Source of the DNA: E44-bin88 sp034419075
GTDB taxonomy: Bacteria; Chloroflexota; Dehalococcoidia; Dehalococcoidales; BS750m-G39
Assembly: GCA_034419075.1 (NCBI GenBank)
Contig: DAOULR010000026.1
Coordinates: 1-64,000 of the forward strand
Direction of reading: 5' to 3'
DNA length: 64,000 nt
Positions within the stretch are counted from its first letter, which is position 1. Each line of letters opens with the position of its first letter. The translations under genes and the position numbers were made by a program. Below the pieces are notes generated by a model, which saw only the letters and a list, made by a program, of their open reading frames with translations, had not been told where the DNA came from and searched no databases. Positions 1 through 8,342 of this stretch are shown piece by piece.

Positions 1-80
1 GGTGCACCAGGTGTAAGCTTTGTGAGTTATGGTGCCCAGACTACGCTATTGAAGTAGAGGCATCCGAAGATGCGAACTGA
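1..80 (+). CDS. 2-oxoacid:ferredoxin oxidoreductase, delta (ferredoxin-like) subunit, C-terminal fragment
   Basis: Only the last 25 codons are in the window (codons from base 3, TGA at 78-80). They hold a 4Fe-4S motif of the form CxxCxxCxxxCP, typical of the small ferredoxin-like delta subunit (KorD/PorD) that relays electrons out of the enzyme. It overlaps the start of the alpha-subunit gene by 11 bases, which argues for translational coupling and the gene order delta-alpha-beta-gamma. The identification rests on one motif plus context. Confidence 0.75.
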   Translation, partial: CTRCKLCELWCPDYAIEVEASEDAN

Positions 81-1224
81 AAAAGAAGTGAGATTGATGC
101 AGGGAAATGAAGCTTGCGCTGAGGGGGCTATCGCTGCTGGAGTTAGGTTCTTTGCTGGTTATCCCATTACTCCCGCCAATGAGATTGCCAATATTATGTC
201 CCGCAGACTTCCCGAAGTAGGAGGGAAGTTTATCCAGATGGAGGATGAGATAGGTAGTTTGGGAGCGGTGGTCGGAGCCTCACTTACCGGAGTTAAGGCT
301 ATGGATGCAACTAGCGGGCCTGGTTTCTCCCTTAAGATGGAAAATGTGGGGCTAGCTTGCATGGCAGAAGTGCCCTTAGTGCTGGTTGATGTTCAGAGGG
401 TGGGTCCATCCATAGGTATGGCTACTTCTCCAGCTCAAGGAGATGTTATGCAAGCCAGATATGGCTCACACGGGGATTACGCGCTCATTGTTCTATCTCC
501 TTCCTCAGTTCAGGAAATGTTCGATTTGACCATCAAATCAGTGGACCTTTCAGAAAGATTTAGAGTCCCCGTTATTTTCTTAACCGACCAAGTGGTGGGG
601 CATATGAGGGAGAAGGTGGAACTTCCTCCATATGAGGAAGTTAAAACCTCTCATCGGCCAGAGCCTACCGTTCCTCCTCCGAAATATCTTCCTTATCAAG
701 GCGATGAGAAGGGAGTTCCGCCCATGGCTAAATTCGGTACCCCCTATCATTGGTACGCAAACACTAGCTCCCATAACGAGGACAGCTTTCAGGCTACTAG
801 TAATTATGCCGTTTCTCGAAATCTTATTGAACGGCTTACCAATAAGATCGAAAGGAATAAAAGGGAAATAACAGAAGTAAGAGGAGAATTTCTAGACGAC
901 GCTGAAATAGTGGTTCTAGCTTATGGTTGTACAGCTAGACCTGCTAGAGGAGCGGTGCTAAAAGCTAGAAAAGAGAAAATAAAAGCAGGTTTTTTAAGGC
1001 CGATAGTGTTGTGGCCGGTGCCTGAGGAAGAAATAAGGAAGGCTGCAGACACGGCAAGAGCAATAATCGTTCCCGAGATGAACATGGGGCAATATGTTCA
1101 CCCCGTACGTGAGGCCTGCTATGGAGGAAGGGCTGAGGTTTTTCCCCTTCCCAAGGTAGGCGGAGAGCCCTTTTCCTCGGCGGAAATTCTGGAAGCGATA
1201 AGGGAGGTGGAAGCGAATGCTTAA
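70..1224 (+). CDS. korA: 2-oxoacid:ferredoxin oxidoreductase alpha subunit (KorA/VorA-like)
   Basis: 384 residues. It is the pyrimidine-domain alpha subunit of a thiamine-diphosphate enzyme that oxidatively decarboxylates 2-oxoacids to acyl-CoA and reduces ferredoxin in the cytoplasm. Visible marks are YPITP at residues 31-35, the glutamate region MEDEIGSLG near 57-65 and TSGPG at 81-85. The length fits split KorA-type enzymes rather than the large fused pyruvate oxidoreductase. It overlaps the gene upstream (11 bases) and the beta gene downstream (8 bases), so the four subunits form one operon. 2-oxoglutarate and branched-chain 2-oxoacids are the usual substrates; sequence alone does not decide between them. 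Arginines are mostly AGA/AGG, unlike genes to the right of 15.4 kb. Confidence 0.9.
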   Translation: MRTEKEVRLMQGNEACAEGAIAAGVRFFAGYPITPANEIANIMSRRLPEVGGKFIQMEDEIGSLGAVVGASLTGVKAMDATSGPGFSLKMENVGLACMAEVPLVLVDVQRVGPSIGMATSPAQGDVMQARYGSHGDYALIVLSPSSVQEMFDLTIKSVDLSERFRVPVIFLTDQVVGHMREKVELPPYEEVKTSHRPEPTVPPPKYLPYQGDEKGVPPMAKFGTPYHWYANTSSHNEDSFQATSNYAVSRNLIERLTNKIERNKREITEVRGEFLDDAEIVVLAYGCTARPARGAVLKARKEKIKAGFLRPIVLWPVPEEEIRKAADTARAIIVPEMNMGQYVHPVREACYGGRAEVFPLPKVGGEPFSSAEILEAIREVEANA

Positions 1225-2056
1225 AGAAGCCCCCCTTTCTCAAATAGTAAACAAATACTTTTATACCCACCAATTTCCGACTATGTGGTGCCCGGGGTGC
1301 GGCAATGGCACCGTAGCTATGGCTATGGTGAGAGCTATAGATAGATTGGGGCTCGATTTTGACAAAGTCATTCATGTCGCTGGTATTGGATGTGCTTGTG
1401 TGGCTCACTGGTATACCACCTTCACTGCGTTACAAACTGCTCACGGTCGAGCCCTTGCCAGTGCCACCGGCATAAAGCTAGCAAATCCAGAACTGGCGGT
1501 AGTTGTCACTTTGGGAGATGGGGACTGTGCTGCTATAGGTGGCAACCATCTAATTCACGCCTGCCGGCGTAACATAGACTTAACAGCCATAGTTTACAAT
1601 AACTTTAACTATGGCATGACAGGAGGGCAAATTGGTCCTACTACCCCCCTAGAAGCTATAGCCTCTACCGCTCCCGAGGGTAATCTAGAACCCCCCTTTG
1701 ACCTCTGCAAACTAGCTGAAGCCGCTGGAGCTACCTATGTAGCTAGAGGTGCAGTCTATTACGTGAGGGAACTGATAAGTTTGATTGAGCGGGGTATAAA
1801 ACACAAAGGTTTTTCCTTTATAGATGTTTTTACTCCTTGTCCCACCGTTTTTGGCCGCAGGAATAAACTGGGCACCCCGGGGCAGATGTTTAAAGCTCAG
1901 AAGGATTTATTCGTCCCCATCAAGAAAGCTACAGAACTCTCAGCTGATGAATTACAGGGAAAGTGGGCAAGAGGGGTTCTGGTAGAGAAAGAGTCTCCAG
2001 AGTTTACCGAAGAATATGAGAAACTTATAGCTCGAGTGCAAAAGAGGAGCGATTAA
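1217..2056 (+). CDS. korB: 2-oxoacid:ferredoxin oxidoreductase beta subunit (thiamine diphosphate binding)
   Basis: 279 residues. The cysteine motif WCPGCGNG (residues 24-31) and the thiamine diphosphate/Mg motif GDGD (100-103) with NNFNYGMTGGQ (128-138) identify the catalytic beta subunit of the KorAB/VorAB group. It starts inside the last codons of the alpha gene and is followed one base later by the GTG start of the gamma gene. It would hold the cofactor at the interface with the alpha subunit and reduce ferredoxin with electrons from the 2-oxoacid. Confidence 0.92.
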   Translation: MLKEAPLSQIVNKYFYTHQFPTMWCPGCGNGTVAMAMVRAIDRLGLDFDKVIHVAGIGCACVAHWYTTFTALQTAHGRALASATGIKLANPELAVVVTLGDGDCAAIGGNHLIHACRRNIDLTAIVYNNFNYGMTGGQIGPTTPLEAIASTAPEGNLEPPFDLCKLAEAAGATYVARGAVYYVRELISLIERGIKHKGFSFIDVFTPCPTVFGRRNKLGTPGQMFKAQKDLFVPIKKATELSADELQGKWARGVLVEKESPEFTEEYEKLIARVQKRSD

Positions 2057-2638
2057 GTGGAAGGACTGCTTGAGATTCTGTTGGCTGGTTCTGGAGGACA
2101 GGGGCTGGGTCTGGCAGGAGTCATTTTAGCCAAGTCTTTTGCTGAGGAAGAAGGCAAAAATGTGGTAGAGACCGAGGCCTATGGGATATCTATGAGGGGA
2201 GGGCATAGTCGTTCCGAAGTCTTGGTGAGCGACGGAGAGGTCGATGACCTTAAGGTGACGGAACCTGACATACTTCTAGCTATGTCCCAAGAGGCAGCAG
2301 ACTTCTTTATCCCCAAGGTCAAGGAAAGTGGAAGTATATTTTTGGACTCTACCTTTGTAGGGAATATCCCCAAAACCAAGGCCAAGGTTTTCCCCCTAGC
2401 TTTCACTGAAGAGGCTAGGGGTCTAGGGAGGGAAGCCATAGCCAATGTCATAGCTCTAGGAGCTATTGTTTCCATTTCCTTGGTGATATCTAGAGACTCT
2501 TTAGAGAACACGTTAAAAACGACATTTGCTTCACCGGCGAGGGAAATGAATTTGAAGGCCTTAGATAAGGGCTATGAGCTGGGGGGAAAGCAGAAGTTAG
2601 GAGCAAAACGTGGCAAAAAAACAGCAGGAAATCCATGA
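2057..2638 (+). CDS. korC: 2-oxoacid:ferredoxin oxidoreductase gamma subunit
   Basis: 193 residues with a GTG start directly after the beta-gene stop. GSGGQG at residues 11-16 and RGGHSRSE near 48-55 are the hallmarks of the gamma domain that binds coenzyme A. Its end overlaps the GTG start of the cupin gene by 29 bases. With the neighbours it completes a delta-alpha-beta-gamma enzyme. The substrate is not decided by this subunit. Confidence 0.9.
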   Translation: MEGLLEILLAGSGGQGLGLAGVILAKSFAEEEGKNVVETEAYGISMRGGHSRSEVLVSDGEVDDLKVTEPDILLAMSQEAADFFIPKVKESGSIFLDSTFVGNIPKTKAKVFPLAFTEEARGLGREAIANVIALGAIVSISLVISRDSLENTLKTTFASPAREMNLKALDKGYELGGKQKLGAKRGKKTAGNP

Positions 2639-2948
2639 GACAGAAAGGATTCCTTGGAAAGCGGTAGAGGGGTATCCAGGGGTATACGAGAAGATTCTTA
2701 ACGAAGACCCGGAGACAGGAAGTGTTACTCGTCTCTTAAGGTATGAGCCGGGCACAATATTCAATGAAACTCTAAAACATGATTTTTATGAGGAGATTTA
2801 CGTTCTTTCAGGAACACTGATAGATAAGGGAAAGAATTTGACTCTAAAAGCAGGATACTATGGCTATCGCCATCCCGGCATGGTACACGGACCTTATAGC
2901 TCCCCCGACGGGATGATGACTCTTGAACTCAGGAACTACGAAAAATGA
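2610..2948 (+). CDS. Small cupin-domain protein
   Basis: 112 residues, GTG start inside the end of korC. The middle has the cupin pattern: an acidic/His stretch (HDFYEEIYVLSG, about residues 50-61) followed by GYYGYRHPGMVHGP (about 84-97), a jelly-roll metal site like that of ChrR-type cupins and dioxygenase-like folds. The role is unknown. Tight packing in the operon suggests that it handles an intermediate of the same catabolic route, as an isomerase, decarboxylase or small-molecule sensor (inference). Confidence 0.7.
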   Translation: MAKKQQEIHETERIPWKAVEGYPGVYEKILNEDPETGSVTRLLRYEPGTIFNETLKHDFYEEIYVLSGTLIDKGKNLTLKAGYYGYRHPGMVHGPYSSPDGMMTLELRNYEK

Positions 2949-2964
2949 TTTTCTCTGATAAAGA

Positions 2965-3666
2965 ATGCCTATGAAGGTTTTAAATCTTACACTGAATAAA
3001 AAGGGTAGCATATGGCCGCTCAGTTTCTCGGTGAGACGCATGGTGAATGCCGGCTTCGTAGGTAGAGACCGGGAGGCCGCTAGGAAACACATAGAGGAAC
3101 TTAAAAAAGAGGGCATCATTGTTCCCGAGGAAATTCCTGCTCTTTACCCTGTAGCGTCTTACTTAATAACAACTGATGACATTTTGGAGGTTGTGGATGA
3201 ATCCACCTCTGGGGAGGCTGAGTTTGTCCTCTTATTAAAGGAGGGGAAAATATATGTGGGAGCAGGCAGTGACCACACGGATAGAAATTTAGAGGCTACA
3301 AGCATCATCAAGTCCAAGCAGATTTGTCCCAATGTGATCTCTTCAATAGTCTGGCCTTATGAGGAAGTTAAGGAAGTCTGGGACGAGCTTGTTCTGAGAA
3401 GTTGGGTAGAAAAGGGTGGCCAGAGGATACTTTACCAGCAGGCAAAGTTGGCGTCCATTATGAGTGTGGATGATATCATCTCTTTTGTCAGGAGTCAGGT
3501 AGTAGATGGAAACCTGGAAGGCACAGTCATCTACTCAGGGACCGTCGCCGCTTTGAATGATAAAATAATCTACGGGGACAGTTTTGAGGTGGAATTGCAT
3601 AACCCCCAGACAAATGATTCTTTATGGTGTAGATACAGGGTTGAGCTTCTGGATTACTTGGACTAA
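2965..3666 (+). CDS. DUF2848 family protein (fumarylacetoacetate-hydrolase-like fold)
   Basis: 233 residues. The run SGEAEFVLLLKEGKIYVG followed by GSDHTDRNLEA, SKQICPN and LVLRSW matches my memory of the DUF2848 family, which is related to fumarylacetoacetate hydrolases and often lies beside catabolic dehydrogenases. An FAA-type C-C bond hydrolase or decarboxylase role is inferred, not shown. It starts 16 bases after the cupin gene and is 31 bases before the PreA-like gene, so it is part of the same operon. Confidence 0.7.
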   Translation: MPMKVLNLTLNKKGSIWPLSFSVRRMVNAGFVGRDREAARKHIEELKKEGIIVPEEIPALYPVASYLITTDDILEVVDESTSGEAEFVLLLKEGKIYVGAGSDHTDRNLEATSIIKSKQICPNVISSIVWPYEEVKEVWDELVLRSWVEKGGQRILYQQAKLASIMSVDDIISFVRSQVVDGNLEGTVIYSGTVAALNDKIIYGDSFEVELHNPQTNDSLWCRYRVELLDYLD

Positions 3667-3697
3667 GTCTTTGTAAAAAGAGGTACAGAGACAAAAG

Positions 3698-4936
3698 ATG
3701 GCTGATTTGAGAGTAAATTTCTTGGGCGTGGAGTTTAAGAACCCGGTGCTGGCTTCCTCGGCTGAGCCCACCGCTGACCTGAGAAATATGCAGAGGGTGA
3801 TAGAAAGTGGGGCCGGGGGATTGGTGGCCAAGACATTCACTGACTCTGAATCTATGAGGAGGTTAAGCACTCAAACAAGATCGAGATTCTTAGATGAGAG
3901 GCACCAGGTCTGTCACGGAACCATCCCGCACCTATTTACTCTATACGGTAGAACTGGGCTGCAGGACAAGGAGACTGGGGTCTGGCTCAAAGAGGTGGAA
4001 CAAGCTAGAAAGATAGGCGATAAAGAGGGTTGTGTGGTGATTGGTAGCATTGCCTCCACTGAGGTAGAGGGCTGGGTGAAATTAGCCAAGATGATGGAGC
4101 AGACCGGGGTTAAGATGATTGAGTTGAACTTTGGGTGTCCGCATCCTGCTCAAATGGAAGAAACTAAAACCGGGATGCTGGTGGGTCAGGATAAGGAATT
4201 GGCCTCAGAGATTGTTAGAGCAGTTACAGAAAATGTTCCTATTCCCGTAGTAGTTAAGCTCACTCCTCAGGTTGCTGATATGGTAGAGATAGCTAGGGCA
4301 GTAAAGGAGGCTGGAGCCTCGGCAGTCACCGTAATGAACCGCTTTATGGGGTTCTGTGTGGATGTAGAAAAAGCCGAGCCTTACATTTATGGCTTAGCAG
4401 GGGTAGGCGGACCCTGGGCAAAGCCTCTGACTCTAAGGTGGGTCTATCTAATCTATAAAGATTTGGGCATTCCCATAAGCGGTTCAAATGGCTCCTACGA
4501 TGCTCAGGATGTAGCTGAGTTTATGATGGCTGGGGCCAGTGTTGTCCAGATGTGTTCGGTGATTATGGCTGAGGGCTATGGATGGTTGACTAAGACTATA
4601 AGGGGACTGAACGAGTTTTTGGATAGAAAAGGGTATAAGACCGCTGGGGAAATCATTGGCCTGGCAGCGAAAAGGGCTCTTACCTATGCTGAAATGGGGG
4701 AATTATGCAAAGAAACAGCCGAGGTCAATGCAGAACTGTGTACCTTGTGTAAGAAATGCGTAGAAACTTGCTTTTACAATGCTCTTAGGGTTGATGCTGG
4801 TAGGTTAGTGGTGGACGGATGCCGAGGATGTGGGATTTGTACATGTGTCTGCCCCGAAGGTGCTATTTCTCTGCAGGGTACCCAAGTTAACTCAAATAAC
4901 GGGAGACAGTGCCATTACCTGTCTCGGTATCAATGA
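3698..4936 (+). CDS. PreA-like FMN dehydrogenase with C-terminal 2x[4Fe-4S] domain
   Basis: 412 residues. The first ~310 residues form a dihydroorotate-dehydrogenase-type barrel (LNFGCPH at 143-149, VVVKLTP near 208-214, SGSNGSYDAQD in the phosphate-binding part). The last ~70 carry two clusters, CTLCKKCVETC and CRGCGICTCVCP. This is the architecture of PreA, the NAD-dependent dihydropyrimidine dehydrogenase subunit. No PreT partner is seen here, so electrons may come from or go to ferredoxin, possibly shared with the Kor enzyme (inference). A non-pyrimidine substrate is equally possible. Confidence 0.82.
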   Translation: MADLRVNFLGVEFKNPVLASSAEPTADLRNMQRVIESGAGGLVAKTFTDSESMRRLSTQTRSRFLDERHQVCHGTIPHLFTLYGRTGLQDKETGVWLKEVEQARKIGDKEGCVVIGSIASTEVEGWVKLAKMMEQTGVKMIELNFGCPHPAQMEETKTGMLVGQDKELASEIVRAVTENVPIPVVVKLTPQVADMVEIARAVKEAGASAVTVMNRFMGFCVDVEKAEPYIYGLAGVGGPWAKPLTLRWVYLIYKDLGIPISGSNGSYDAQDVAEFMMAGASVVQMCSVIMAEGYGWLTKTIRGLNEFLDRKGYKTAGEIIGLAAKRALTYAEMGELCKETAEVNAELCTLCKKCVETCFYNALRVDAGRLVVDGCRGCGICTCVCPEGAISLQGTQVNSNNGRQCHYLSRYQ

Positions 4937-5028
4937 GATTGAAGGAGATTGGAGATTGAGATTATAGCGCAGTAAGTGATTTTTAGACTAGATTAGGGGC
5001 AAGACGGAGCTCCTCGAATAACAAGGAG

Positions 5029-5302
5029 GCGGATAGTCAATCGCAAGTCAATACTACAGAGAAATTTATTGTAAAAACACCTTTAGAGAGAACCTGGAAA
5101 CTTTTGAGTGACAGGGGTATATGCTGCTTCTTAACCCGCCGTGATATAATCGGATCAGCAGATTATGCCAAACTGTTTCAGTGTGTGAACGGCATTGAGC
5201 TTACCAAACAAGATATATGGACGGTAGGAGAGAGGATATTTAATCTGGAAAGACTTTCTAACTAGAGGGAGAGATTTTCCCGCCAGGATGATACCCTAAA
5301 GG
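5029..5302 (+). pseudogene. Remnant of aldehyde:ferredoxin oxidoreductase C-terminus
   Basis: A frame through 5149-5250 reads DYAKLFQCVNG, then VGERIFNLERLSN, then an in-frame TAG at 5248-5250, and after the stop RERFSRQDD. Tungsten aldehyde:ferredoxin oxidoreductases end with GERI.NLER.FN followed by an R-G...DD stretch, so this looks like the decayed 3' end of such a gene. The upstream part of the frame (5029-5148) is open but not recognisable. No start codon or ribosome site fits. Its neighbours are ferredoxin enzymes, the context where an AOR would be expected. The limits are approximate. Confidence 0.5.
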
Positions 5303-5331
5303 TAGATTAATCGAAAGGGAGGAGGCAAAAA

Positions 5332-6021
5332 ATGCAGGAGGTCGAAAGAAGCGAGCTAGGTAATATTTCTCGCCTTCCATTGACGGGCCAGGCTTACGAG
5401 ATTATAAAAGAAGCCATAGTATCTCTAAGACTTAAGCCTGGAAGTAGGCTGAAAGAATCGATGTTAGCCGAGGAACTTGGAATTAGTACGACTCCAATAA
5501 AAGTTGCTCTGGCTCAGCTTGAGCGGGAAGGTCTCGTCAAAGTTACTCGTTTTAAGGGAGCTTCCGTGGCCGAAATTAATGACCGCGATGTGGAAGAGAT
5601 ATTTGAACTCAGGGAGTTTTTGGAAGGGGCGGCTGTCAAAAGGGCTGCTACTACTTTTACTTCGGAGGACTTAGAGAAAGGGGAAGTCTTATTACGAAAA
5701 ATGAGTGGAGCGTACAACGCCGGTGACATGGGCTTGTATACCCAAGCCTCCCGAGATTTTCACGACCTTTTCATCGAGAAGTTGAGGAATCAAAGAATGG
5801 TGAGCGTGTTTAAAAACTTTGATGACCACCTAGAAAGGGTAAGGTTAACCGCAATCCGTACCCCGGAGAACATCCCTCTATTTATTGAAGATTACTCAGA
5901 GTTACTCGAAGCGGTGAAGGCGAAAAATCCTGGGAAGGCGGAGAAGGCTTTAGTAAGCCATCTAAAAAGGGTGAAGAATTCTTTTTACAAAGCGAAGGAC
6001 AAAAAAGAGGCTAACCTGTGA
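5332..6021 (+). CDS. GntR-family regulator, FadR/FCD subfamily
   Basis: 229 residues, preceded by a strong GGGAGGAGG ribosome site. Residues ~15-80 form the GntR winged helix (LTGQAYEIIKEAIV, LKPGSRLKESMLAEELGIS, LEREGLVKV). Residues ~88-215 form the all-helical FCD ligand domain with FELREFLEGAA and the metal-type histidine ASRDFHDLFI. FCD regulators usually sense an organic acid of the route they control, so this one probably controls the flanking kor/cupin/DUF2848/PreA and nitrilase genes. It overlaps the next gene by 4 bases (GTGA). Confidence 0.9.
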   Translation: MQEVERSELGNISRLPLTGQAYEIIKEAIVSLRLKPGSRLKESMLAEELGISTTPIKVALAQLEREGLVKVTRFKGASVAEINDRDVEEIFELREFLEGAAVKRAATTFTSEDLEKGEVLLRKMSGAYNAGDMGLYTQASRDFHDLFIEKLRNQRMVSVFKNFDDHLERVRLTAIRTPENIPLFIEDYSELLEAVKAKNPGKAEKALVSHLKRVKNSFYKAKDKKEANL

Positions 6022-6857
6022 TATTTAAAGGGGAGAATCCCAGAACAGTGAGAGTAGCAGTAGCTCAAGTGAAAGCTTCCTATTTCGCTAAAAGAGAAAA
6101 CGAAGAAAAGATACTATCTTTAGCCGAAAAAGCGACGCAGCAAAAGGTGGATCTGCTACTCTTTCCCGAGGGGGTGAATCTTGGCTATTTCATACTGGAC
6201 CAGTCTAAGAGTAAAGATGAAGCTCTCTCCCTAGCATTAGAATTGACTCCTGATTTTTCTTCTCCCTGGGTGGAAGCATTAAAGAACAAGGCTGGTCAGG
6301 GGATTTATATTGCTTGTGGGGGCTTTTTCAAAATTGAGGGGAATAAACTAGTAAATGCTCTTCTACTCTTTTCGCCCAAAGGAGAAATTTCCGCCTACTA
6401 TAAAACTCACCTTTACCACTTGAAAGAAACTAGAGAAGAGGATTTTGTAATAAAGGGAGACAAATTAAAAGTAGTAGATACTGACCTAGGTAAAATTGGC
6501 CTTAGCATATGTTATGACCTGAATTTTCCCGAAGTAACTAGAGTTCTGGCGTTAAATGGTGCGCAAATTATACTTCTCGCTGCTGCCTGGCCTAAAATGG
6601 CCGGGGCCACCTGGGATATTCTCCTGCCTACCAGAGCTTTGGAAAACGAAGTATACCTACTAGCCTCAGGTCAGACTGGCGAGGAATATTATGGATATAG
6701 CAAGATAATAGATTATGAGGGGAATATACTTGCTGAATGTGAAAAGGACGAAGGCTTGAAGATAGCAGAAATCGACCTTGCCAGACAAGAGAAGTGGAGA
6801 AAGATAGTGACTTTTCTTGAGGATAGAAGACCAGAGCTTTACGGGATGAGAGTTTAA
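6018..6857 (+). CDS. Carbon-nitrogen hydrolase (nitrilase superfamily amidase)
   Basis: 279 residues with a GTG start overlapping the stop of the regulator. The Glu-Lys-Cys triad is visible: E51 in FPEGVN, K129 in YYKTHLYH and C165 in SICYDLNFPE. Members hydrolyse amides, N-carbamoyl amino acids or ureido compounds in the cytoplasm. Next to a PreA-like dehydrogenase this could be a beta-ureidopropionase-like step of reductive pyrimidine breakdown, but dihydropyrimidinase is absent here, so the substrate stays open. Confidence 0.88.
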   Translation: MIFKGENPRTVRVAVAQVKASYFAKRENEEKILSLAEKATQQKVDLLLFPEGVNLGYFILDQSKSKDEALSLALELTPDFSSPWVEALKNKAGQGIYIACGGFFKIEGNKLVNALLLFSPKGEISAYYKTHLYHLKETREEDFVIKGDKLKVVDTDLGKIGLSICYDLNFPEVTRVLALNGAQIILLAAAWPKMAGATWDILLPTRALENEVYLLASGQTGEEYYGYSKIIDYEGNILAECEKDEGLKIAEIDLARQEKWRKIVTFLEDRRPELYGMRV

Positions 6858-7069
6858 AAAGGGCTACTTAAAAAGTCAGTTTAGAGTTTAAGATCATTAA
6901 ATAATTCATGGTAAGGCGGGCTCTGCCAGGAAAAATTGAGGTACCAGGGGTTTTCAAATCTTTTCCCCAACTGGTTTAAGTTTTATTACCTTCCCCTCCC
7001 GTGTGGGTAGCCTCAGCTGTAATCGGGCAAGTGGCATCCCGCCTTCCCGATTCGTAAGGCGATATTAAT

Positions 7070-7633
7070 ATGCAAAAGACTGCGGAAAACTATAAAGTAA
7101 ACAAAGTCTCAACAGCTGAAATAGGACTACTAATCCACGAGAGAAACAAGGGTAAGAGTCTCAGGCAGCTGGGGCAGATGTTTGGCTTAAGCCATGAGCG
7201 GGTGAGGCAGATTTTGGCTAAACACAACCCATCACTGGTTACATTCTTAGTTGAAAGTAAGGTTGCGATTAAGCTGGGATACCCAGTCTCGTGGCTTAAA
7301 AAGTTAAGGAAAGAGGGCATTATCAGCCCGATAAAGCCCGGTGGTCGCTGGCTTTATTCGGAGGAACAGGTTAGACAAATCATATCACTTATTGCCGAGA
7401 TGAGAAGGTGCGAGCGATGCGGTGGGCCGTGCCCAAAAGGATACCGGAGGTTCTGTAGAGAGTGTAGTCAGTATAGGAAAAAGAACAACTACAGAAGCTT
7501 TAGTCCCGAAGAGAAGGCTAAGCATCGAGAACAAAGTTTAGCCTGGCGGAAGGCAAATCCAGAGAAATGGAAACAGATATCGTCTAGAGCACAAAGGAAA
7601 TACCGTGGAAAGCGAGAGCTATTTGAATACTAA
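7070..7633 (+). CDS. Double helix-turn-helix, zinc-finger protein of unknown role
   Basis: 187 residues, not a family I can name. Residues 27-52 form a sigma-region-4-like HTH (SLRQLGQMFGLSHERVRQIL). Residues ~66-105 look like a MerR/excisionase-type helix-turn-wing (LGYPVSWLKKLRKEGII, GGRWLYSEEQV). Cysteines 114, 117, 121, 129 and 132 form a small zinc finger, and the tail is basic. Two DNA-binding parts plus a finger suggest a regulator or recombination-directionality factor of the mobile block that starts here. It is transcribed away from most of that block. Confidence 0.6.
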   Translation: MQKTAENYKVNKVSTAEIGLLIHERNKGKSLRQLGQMFGLSHERVRQILAKHNPSLVTFLVESKVAIKLGYPVSWLKKLRKEGIISPIKPGGRWLYSEEQVRQIISLIAEMRRCERCGGPCPKGYRRFCRECSQYRKKNNYRSFSPEEKAKHREQSLAWRKANPEKWKQISSRAQRKYRGKRELFEY

Positions 7634-7769
7634 AAATCCTTTAATATATAAGGTTATAATAGCTTAAAGTGTTCAACTCTACACAATAGAGGCTTTTGTG
7701 CAGATAACAAGACAAAAAAAGAGGGCCGAGAATTTCTCTCGACCCTCTTAATTAACCATCAAAGCAGCC

Positions 7770-8066
7770 TCAGATTATCGACTGCTGACTTCCATACTCC
7801 ATAGCCCTGCGCTCCTCCTCCAACGCTTCCTTGGGTATGAGGTTGCGGATACGCTCAACGAAGCTCTTCATGTAGGTGTTGAAGTTTTCAACCTTAGAAG
7901 TCATCGTGACAGTAGGCTGGTCAATATACCCCGGCAGGTTAGGTATCCGTCTTAGCTCTTCCGCTTTCTCACGCATCCGCCACAAGGTTGGTCTTATAGA
8001 GTTCATAAGCTCCTCAATCTCGTCCACTTCCTCGCTAACCTTGATTGTGCTCCACCTGATAGGCAT
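7770..8066 (-). CDS. Hypothetical helical protein of the mobile block
   Basis: 98 residues, no family recognised. It is charged and probably mostly helical, with two Glu/Arg-rich stretches (about residues 9-42 and 66-90) and no cysteines or membrane segment. Its ATG lies 5 bases downstream of the stop of the 46-residue Cys/His gene, and the ribosome site (GAGAGGAGG) is inside that gene's end, so the two are translated together. It is probably the last gene of the run. Confidence 0.55.
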   Translation of the reverse strand: MPIRWSTIKVSEEVDEIEELMNSIRPTLWRMREKAEELRRIPNLPGYIDQPTVTMTSKVENFNTYMKSFVERIRNLIPKEALEEERRAMEYGSQQSII

Positions 8067-8070
8067 AGTT

Positions 8071-8211
8071 TCACCTCCTCTCTAATCGTTTCTTTGCCCT
8101 GGCTTCGGAGAGGTAATCGGGACACTTCTCAGAGCACCGGTGGGTGTGCCCTTTGAGGCAACCTCTATAGAGCCAGTAGCACTTGCGCCTGTTGGTACGT
8201 CGGTAATTCAT
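8071..8211 (-). CDS. 46-residue Cys/His-rich small protein
   Basis: A short gene with an excellent ribosome site, AAGGAGG, four bases before its ATG (on the minus strand). It has cysteines at 11, 18, 26 and 30 and histidines at 22 and 24 among many Arg and Lys, a pattern that could bind one zinc ion. Its last codons supply the ribosome site of the following 98-residue gene. The function is unknown; a nucleic-acid-binding microprotein of the element is the simplest guess. Confidence 0.55.
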   Translation of the reverse strand: MNYRRTNRRKCYWLYRGCLKGHTHRCSEKCPDYLSEARAKKRLERR

Positions 8212-8232
8212 ATCCTCCTTCCCGCCACAAAA

Positions 8233-8277
8233 AGAAGGGGTATCACTCCCACGCTTGGGGAGCGAATACCCCCTTAA
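8233..8277. terminator. Hairpin with A/T-rich flanks, possible terminator
   Basis: Arms GGGGTAT (after AAGAA) and ATACCCC (before CTTAAAAAA) flank an internal partly paired segment. It sits directly after the stronger hairpin at 8274-8305 when read on the minus strand, so the pair would act as tandem terminators after the sliding-clamp gene. Confidence 0.45.
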
Positions 8278-8305
8278 AAAAGCAAAAAAGCGGGGGCTCC
8301 CCCGC
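8274..8305 (-). terminator. Rho-independent terminator after the sliding-clamp gene
   Basis: On the minus strand a perfect 7-bp stem GCGGGGG/CCCCCGC with a two-base loop is followed by TTTTTTGCTTTTTT. It lies 38 bases beyond the clamp gene's stop and separates it from the small Cys/His gene. Confidence 0.75.
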
Positions 8306-8342
8306 CTTCTTGCGTGGCTCTTTTGTTTGGGCTGTAAGCGTT

